Assembly: GCA_029213025.1 (NCBI GenBank) | Contig: JARGOZ010000006.1 | Coordinates: 24,112 to 71,683, forward strand | Length of the DNA: 47,572 bases | Direction: 5' to 3' | Source: Verrucomicrobiales bacterium | Lineage (GTDB): Bacteria; Verrucomicrobiota; Verrucomicrobiia; Verrucomicrobiales; DEV007 | Part shown: piece after piece, positions 44,188-47,572 of the stretch | Layout: each line of letters begins with the position of its first letter | Position numbering within the stretch: the stretch's first letter is position 1 | Translations under genes and position numbers: made by a program | Notes under the pieces: generated by a model | Database searches by the model: none | What the model was told of the DNA's origin: nothing | What the model saw: the letters and a program-made list of their open reading frames with translations, nothing else

Positions 44188-44814
44188 CTTCCGGTCAGGG
44201 ATCGAAGCGCTTCATATTCTGCTTCATAAACCGAAAGAACATCGCCGGTAGCAGGCATCCCTCTGCAGGGAGCAAACACTATGCTCTCGATTTCGCCCCC
44301 GGTTTGCTTGCGCGTCGGCAAAAATGGTCGAAAAGGAATCAGATCGTCGTTAACAGGTAGAGAATATGGGTAGTGGTGATCTCCAGATCGCCACTTTGTA
44401 GTTTGCCTATAGTGGCGATCTGGAGATCACCACTACCGGAAAACGGATCGACGGGCCAGTTCGCTCTTCGGAGGCCGTAAAATGGGCGGCGGCCACCGGG
44501 GTGATCTTCGGGCCGTGCGGGATCTGCAGATCGAATAAGGCATACAGCGGGAGATATTCCTGCAACGGGTTGACTCCTGATTATCTTCTCCCGCTCTGTC
44601 GAAAAAAGCGAACTCTCGATGGTGAAGCATCGTCATGCCCTCGTCACTCCGGTGAAAGAAATTGGATAAACTATTTGATACTTCTGTCCCCATTTCTATT
44701 TAACAGGCGATTTACGCTAAGTTGTAATGAGCAAAACCGGACACCGATCTCTCTCGCTGTCCCCATTTTCCCGAAACGAAGAAAGCTCCTTCGAAGTGCG
44801 ACGTCAAAATCGGC
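44188..44814. other. Gene-poor, apparently decayed interval with a palindromic element
   Basis: No intact gene is visible. On the minus strand, coding-like pieces flank the palindrome. One piece ends at 44184 (GGEIESIVFAPCRGMPATGD ... LRSLTGS). Another, about 44440-44575, reads VNPLQEYLPLYALFDLQIPH. A third, about 44580-44637, reads MTMLHHREFAFFDRAGEDNQ in a different frame. They may be parts of one gene broken by the element and by an indel. I do not recognise the protein, and chance open frames are not excluded. Confidence 0.4.
44328..44437. repeat. Palindromic MITE/REPIN-like element, copy 2, with conserved flank
   Basis: Perfect 27-bp arms at 44369-44395 and 44411-44437 enclose a 15-base loop. 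The outer bases are GGTAGTGGTGATC and the inner ones CAGATCGCCACT. The 41 bp before the palindrome (from TCGAAAAGGAATCAGATCG at 44328) recur almost unchanged before the partial copy at 47513-47572. Related arms occur at 11469-11533. Confidence 0.9.
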
Positions 44815-45013
44815 ATGAAATTTAACAACTCACTTTTTTTCGCTGCCACTGGCCTGATATTAGGCGTAGTCACTGGATCAGCCCGGGAAGCCGACCCTTC
44901 AGGAGCAAATCGAGGTGCGTTCAACTCAATTCGCCGCTAACTCTGATCCCGAAAAAAAGAAGACCTACCCCGACGGAATCAAAGCACCCGCCGCAACCGG
45001 CGTCGTTGATTAA
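44815..45013 (+). pseudogene. Truncated, frameshifted peroxiredoxin-like remnant
   Basis: From the ATG at 44815 a signal peptide is readable (MKFNNSLFFAATGLILGVV). Near 44896 the coding sequence moves to the next frame and continues as LQEQIEVRSTQFAANSDPE and TYPDGIKAPAATGVVD, ending at TAA 45011-45013. One extra C in the CCC at 44895-44897 explains the shift. The second part resembles the N-terminal helix of AhpC/TSA-type peroxiredoxin-like proteins, but the catalytic thioredoxin fold is absent. It probably marks a deletion. Confidence 0.45.
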
Positions 45014-45057
45014 AAGAAAACAGACTGATAGCTTGCTCAGCCTCTCCAGCCCAACCG

Positions 45058-47328
45058 ATGAAATCGTCGGCGGACCGACGGATTGAACAAAAAAATATTT
45101 TGGAAGATCACCATTCTCATATCGTAAAAGATGTAGTCCTCATCGGGGGCGGCCATTCGCATGTCGCTGTACTGAAAAGCTTCGGGATGAATCCGATGCC
45201 GGGAGTTCGGCTGACTCTAATTGGAAAGGACCTCAATACTCCCTATTCCGGAATGCTGCCTGGTCTGATCGCCGGTCACTATACGTTTGAAGAGGCACAT
45301 ATCAATCTCCGTCCGCTCGCGCATTTCGCCGGGGCCCAGCTATATCATGACGCGGTCAGGAAAATCGATCTGGAAGCTCGCAAAATTCATTGCGCGAATC
45401 GTCCGCCCGTTCATTTTGATGTACTTTCGATCAACACGGGGTCAACGCCTTTTCTTGATGATGTGCCGGGAGCGCGGGAGCATTCCATCCCCGTAAAACC
45501 GATCGAACAATTCCTCGAAAAATGGGAGGCGATTCAGCAACGTCAGCGGCAGGAAAAAAAGCCGTTGCACATCGTAACTGTCGGAGCCGGTGCCGGAGGA
45601 GTGGAATTGACGATGGCGGTTCAGTTTGCGCTGCGGGACATCGACCCGGGAAATAGCTATACCGTGGTCAGCCAGACTGAAACTATTTTGCCGACTCATG
45701 CAAAAAGCGTTCAGCAAACTTACAACCAAATTTTAGCTGAGCGGGGAGTTTCTGTGGCACTTCAAAAGCGGGTATCTCATGTCGTTCACGATCAGGTGAT
45801 TCTTGATGATGGAGAAAAAATCCCTTTTGACGTTCTGTTTTGGGTCACCAACGCGTCTCCTCCTTCATGGCCGAAGAATTCCGGGCTGCTGACCAATAAG
45901 ACGGGATTTATTGCGATCAATGACCGGCTTCAATCTGAATCTCATCCCTATGTTTTCGCGACAGGTGATGTGGCTTCATGCGAGAAATATCCGAGGCCGA
46001 AATCCGGAGTTTTTGCGGTGCGCCAGGGTCCACCACTGGCCGAAAACATACGTCGGATTTGCGCTGGCGAAAAACTAAAGCCTTTCCGTCCACAGCGCAT
46101 TTTTCTCAGCTTAATCAGCACAGGTGATCAATTCGCAGTGGCTTCATACGGACCTTTTTCTTTGAAAGGGGAGAAGATCTGGAAGTGGAAAGACTGGATT
46201 GATCGTCGCTGGATGGAACGGTATCAAAAGATGCCGGAAATGGCAGTTCCCGAGGTGGCAAAGGAAAGGCTCACGGTTCCGGAATTACTTCAGGCGCCGG
46301 TAATGCACTGTGGAGGCTGCGGTTCAAAGGTCGGCTCCACAACGCTTTCCAGGGTGATCAAAAAGCTCGATCCGATCAAGCGGGAGGATGTCCTCATCGG
46401 ACTCGATGACCCGGATGACGCCGCCGTGACCACGATGCCTTACGGCTGTGTCGGAATTCATACGATCGACTTTTTCCGGTCTTTTATTAGCGACCCCTAT
46501 GTGTTTGGCCAGATCGCTGCGAACCATGCCTTGAGCGATGTTTTTGCGATGGGCGCGGAGGCGCAATCCGCCCTTGCGATGGCAACGGTCCCTTATGGGG
46601 ATGAAGAAAATGTCGAAGAACAACTGTTCCAGGTCATGGCCGGGGCTTTAAAAATGCTCAATGCCTGCAACTGTGCTCTTGCCGGAGGCCACACCACGGT
46701 GGGGCATGAAATGGTCTTCGGCCTTTCCGTTCACGGCATCGCGGAGAGATCGAAGCTCATGCAAAAAGGCGGGATGAATCCGGGCGATAAATTGGTCTTA
46801 ACCAAAGCGGTGGGAACCGGGACTATCTTCGCCGCCGACATGCGAAACGAAGCGAAAGCCGCATGGGCTGAATCGGCAATTGATTCGATGCTTCTGAGTA
46901 ATTTTCAAGCCGGGCAAATTATGCACCAACACGGAGCCACCGCCTGCACGGATGTGACTGGTTTCGGTTTGCTTGGTCACCTCGTGGAAATGCTGAAGGC
47001 TTCCGGATCAGGTGCAGAAGTCGAGTTAGATAAAGTCCCGGTTCTCCACGGTGCGTTCAAATGTATGGAAAAAGGCATTTTCAGTTCGCTGCAACCGGAC
47101 AACCTGCGCCTTCGCCGCGGTGTTACTGCGTCGAATTCGGTAGTTGAAAAAGCAGCCTATCCGATCTTATTTGATCCACAAACCTCGGGGGGTTTACTTG
47201 CCGGTATTCCGAAAAGAAATATAGATTCCTGCGTGGCGGCACTGCGTGAAATCTATCCGAAAACCTCCATTATCGGCACAGTTATAGATACTGAAATTTC
47301 AGGAGGGAAGTATGTGACAGTGGTTTAG
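45058..47328 (+). CDS. selD: NDH2-like flavoprotein fused to selenide, water dikinase (SelD)
   Basis: Residues about 20-390 form a pyridine nucleotide-disulfide oxidoreductase-like flavoprotein: VVLIGGGHSHVAVL (about 25-38), TVGAGAGGVELTMAVQ (second dinucleotide site, about 172) and VFATGDVASCEKYPRP (about 299). Residues about 410-756 are SelD, which makes selenophosphate from selenide and ATP. Its glycine-rich loop HCGGCGSK holds the catalytic Cys421 and Lys424, followed by GLDDPDDAAV, GGHTTVGHEM and the C-terminal DPQTSGGLLAGIP. The active-site residue is Cys, not Sec. The same fusion is known in several phyla; the flavoprotein part is thought to act on selenium or quinones. Downstream selenium genes would lie outside the window. 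Confidence 0.94.
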   Translation: MKSSADRRIEQKNILEDHHSHIVKDVVLIGGGHSHVAVLKSFGMNPMPGVRLTLIGKDLNTPYSGMLPGLIAGHYTFEEAHINLRPLAHFAGAQLYHDAVRKIDLEARKIHCANRPPVHFDVLSINTGSTPFLDDVPGAREHSIPVKPIEQFLEKWEAIQQRQRQEKKPLHIVTVGAGAGGVELTMAVQFALRDIDPGNSYTVVSQTETILPTHAKSVQQTYNQILAERGVSVALQKRVSHVVHDQVILDDGEKIPFDVLFWVTNASPPSWPKNSGLLTNKTGFIAINDRLQSESHPYVFATGDVASCEKYPRPKSGVFAVRQGPPLAENIRRICAGEKLKPFRPQRIFLSLISTGDQFAVASYGPFSLKGEKIWKWKDWIDRRWMERYQKMPEMAVPEVAKERLTVPELLQAPVMHCGGCGSKVGSTTLSRVIKKLDPIKREDVLIGLDDPDDAAVTTMPYGCVGIHTIDFFRSFISDPYVFGQIAANHALSDVFAMGAEAQSALAMATVPYGDEENVEEQLFQVMAGALKMLNACNCALAGGHTTVGHEMVFGLSVHGIAERSKLMQKGGMNPGDKLVLTKAVGTGTIFAADMRNEAKAAWAESAIDSMLLSNFQAGQIMHQHGATACTDVTGFGLLGHLVEMLKASGSGAEVELDKVPVLHGAFKCMEKGIFSSLQPDNLRLRRGVTASNSVVEKAAYPILFDPQTSGGLLAGIPKRNIDSCVAALREIYPKTSIIGTVIDTEISGGKYVTVV

Positions 47329-47512
47329 AAACCGCGTTGATCGAAACCTGGGACACAAACCTGCCGCCGCCATAATCTCAGAACCGGGGTCCAGCCAAAA
47401 GGTTAAGCAATGCCAAATTGGGTGGGCAGAGTGATCTGAAGGCAATATCGAACCGGGGACAGAATCCCTGGTTGCCGGGACGATTCACCGAACTACGCGT
47501 AGTCATCCGTGC
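47329..47512. other. Intergenic segment after selD with imperfect short repeats
   Basis: No gene or terminator is apparent. Short related motifs occur: AACCTGGGACACA (about 47344), GAACCGGGGTCCAG (about 47381) and GAACCGGGGACAGA (about 47451). They look like a degenerate short-repeat family different from the 22-bp units. Confidence 0.35.
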
Positions 47513-47572
47513 TCGAAAAGGAATCAGATCGCCGTTAACTGGTAGAGAATATGGGTAGTGGTGTTCTCCAGA
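47513..47572. repeat. Palindromic element, copy 3, cut by the window end
   Basis: The flank from TCGAAAAGGAATCAGATCG (47513) through the left arm GGTAGTGGTG (47554 on) matches 44328-44388 with only a few differences. The right arm lies beyond the window. Together with copy 2 it brackets the peroxiredoxin remnant and the selD fusion as direct repeats about 3.2 kb apart. Confidence 0.8.

Noticed and set aside
44433..44693. Intact 86-residue minus-strand protein
   Set aside because: Arg/Ser/Pro-rich second half, runs into the palindromic element, and a better coding signal lies in a different frame; treated as part of a decayed region instead.
46303..46330. Selenocysteine in SelD
   Set aside because: The catalytic position is TGC (Cys), and no in-frame TGA occurs in the gene before the true stop codon.

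Overview
The window reads as a stretch of chromosome from a Gram-negative bacterium, most likely a member of the Verrucomicrobiota or another PVC-group lineage. That rests on a Tat-exported TIM-barrel protein fused to a DUF1080-type domain, secreted FG-GAP and Asp-box proteins, a very large NAD-glutamate dehydrogenase, weak Shine-Dalgarno signals and medium GC content. The assignment is inference; no rRNA or tRNA gene is present. Gene density is high, with many operons, and I saw no CRISPR array, prophage or complete insertion sequence.

Layout. 0.15-5.5 kb: secreted FG-GAP protein, a small beta-barrel protein, dihydroorotase, then rpsB-tsf with a structured leader and a strong terminator. 5.5-11.5 kb: a frameshifted sugar-isomerase-like/DUF1080 protein, a small secreted protein, an AddA/RecB-like helicase-nuclease, a possible small broken gene and a small membrane protein. 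11.7-17.8 kb: NAD-glutamate dehydrogenase and a frameshifted sialidase-like protein. 17.8-30.0 kb, all on the minus strand: TolC-like protein, FHA-FHA-membrane-fusion protein, RND permease, PII-like protein, second RND permease, STAS/RsbW-like protein and an unknown protein. 30.2-34.3 kb: DUF2339 protein, DUF3999 protein and a small membrane protein. 34.2-41.7 kb, minus strand: COG2509 flavoprotein, thiG, mscL, an Nramp-related transporter, an EboD-like cyclase and glgC. 41.8-47.3 kb: glmS, an ACT-domain protein, a decayed region with a peroxiredoxin remnant, and an NDH2-like/SelD fusion.

The most unusual locus is the 18.5-30.0 kb operon. It encodes a complete tripartite efflux system with two different RND permeases. 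Its membrane-fusion protein carries two cytoplasmic FHA (phosphothreonine-reading) domains ahead of its membrane anchor. A PII-like protein lies between the pumps, and a STAS domain fused to a degenerate RsbW-like ATPase follows them. I infer an efflux pump under post-translational, phosphorylation-linked control.

Two repeat families need separate attention. One is an exact 22-bp-period tandem repeat (core GACTGTACCCTGTT) in 2-3 copies at four intergenic sites. The other is a MITE- or REPIN-like palindrome with 23-27 bp arms, at two sites plus a third copy cut by the window end. Several genes carry single-base frameshifts next to short homopolymers. These may be real decay or sequencing errors, and raw reads would be needed to decide.
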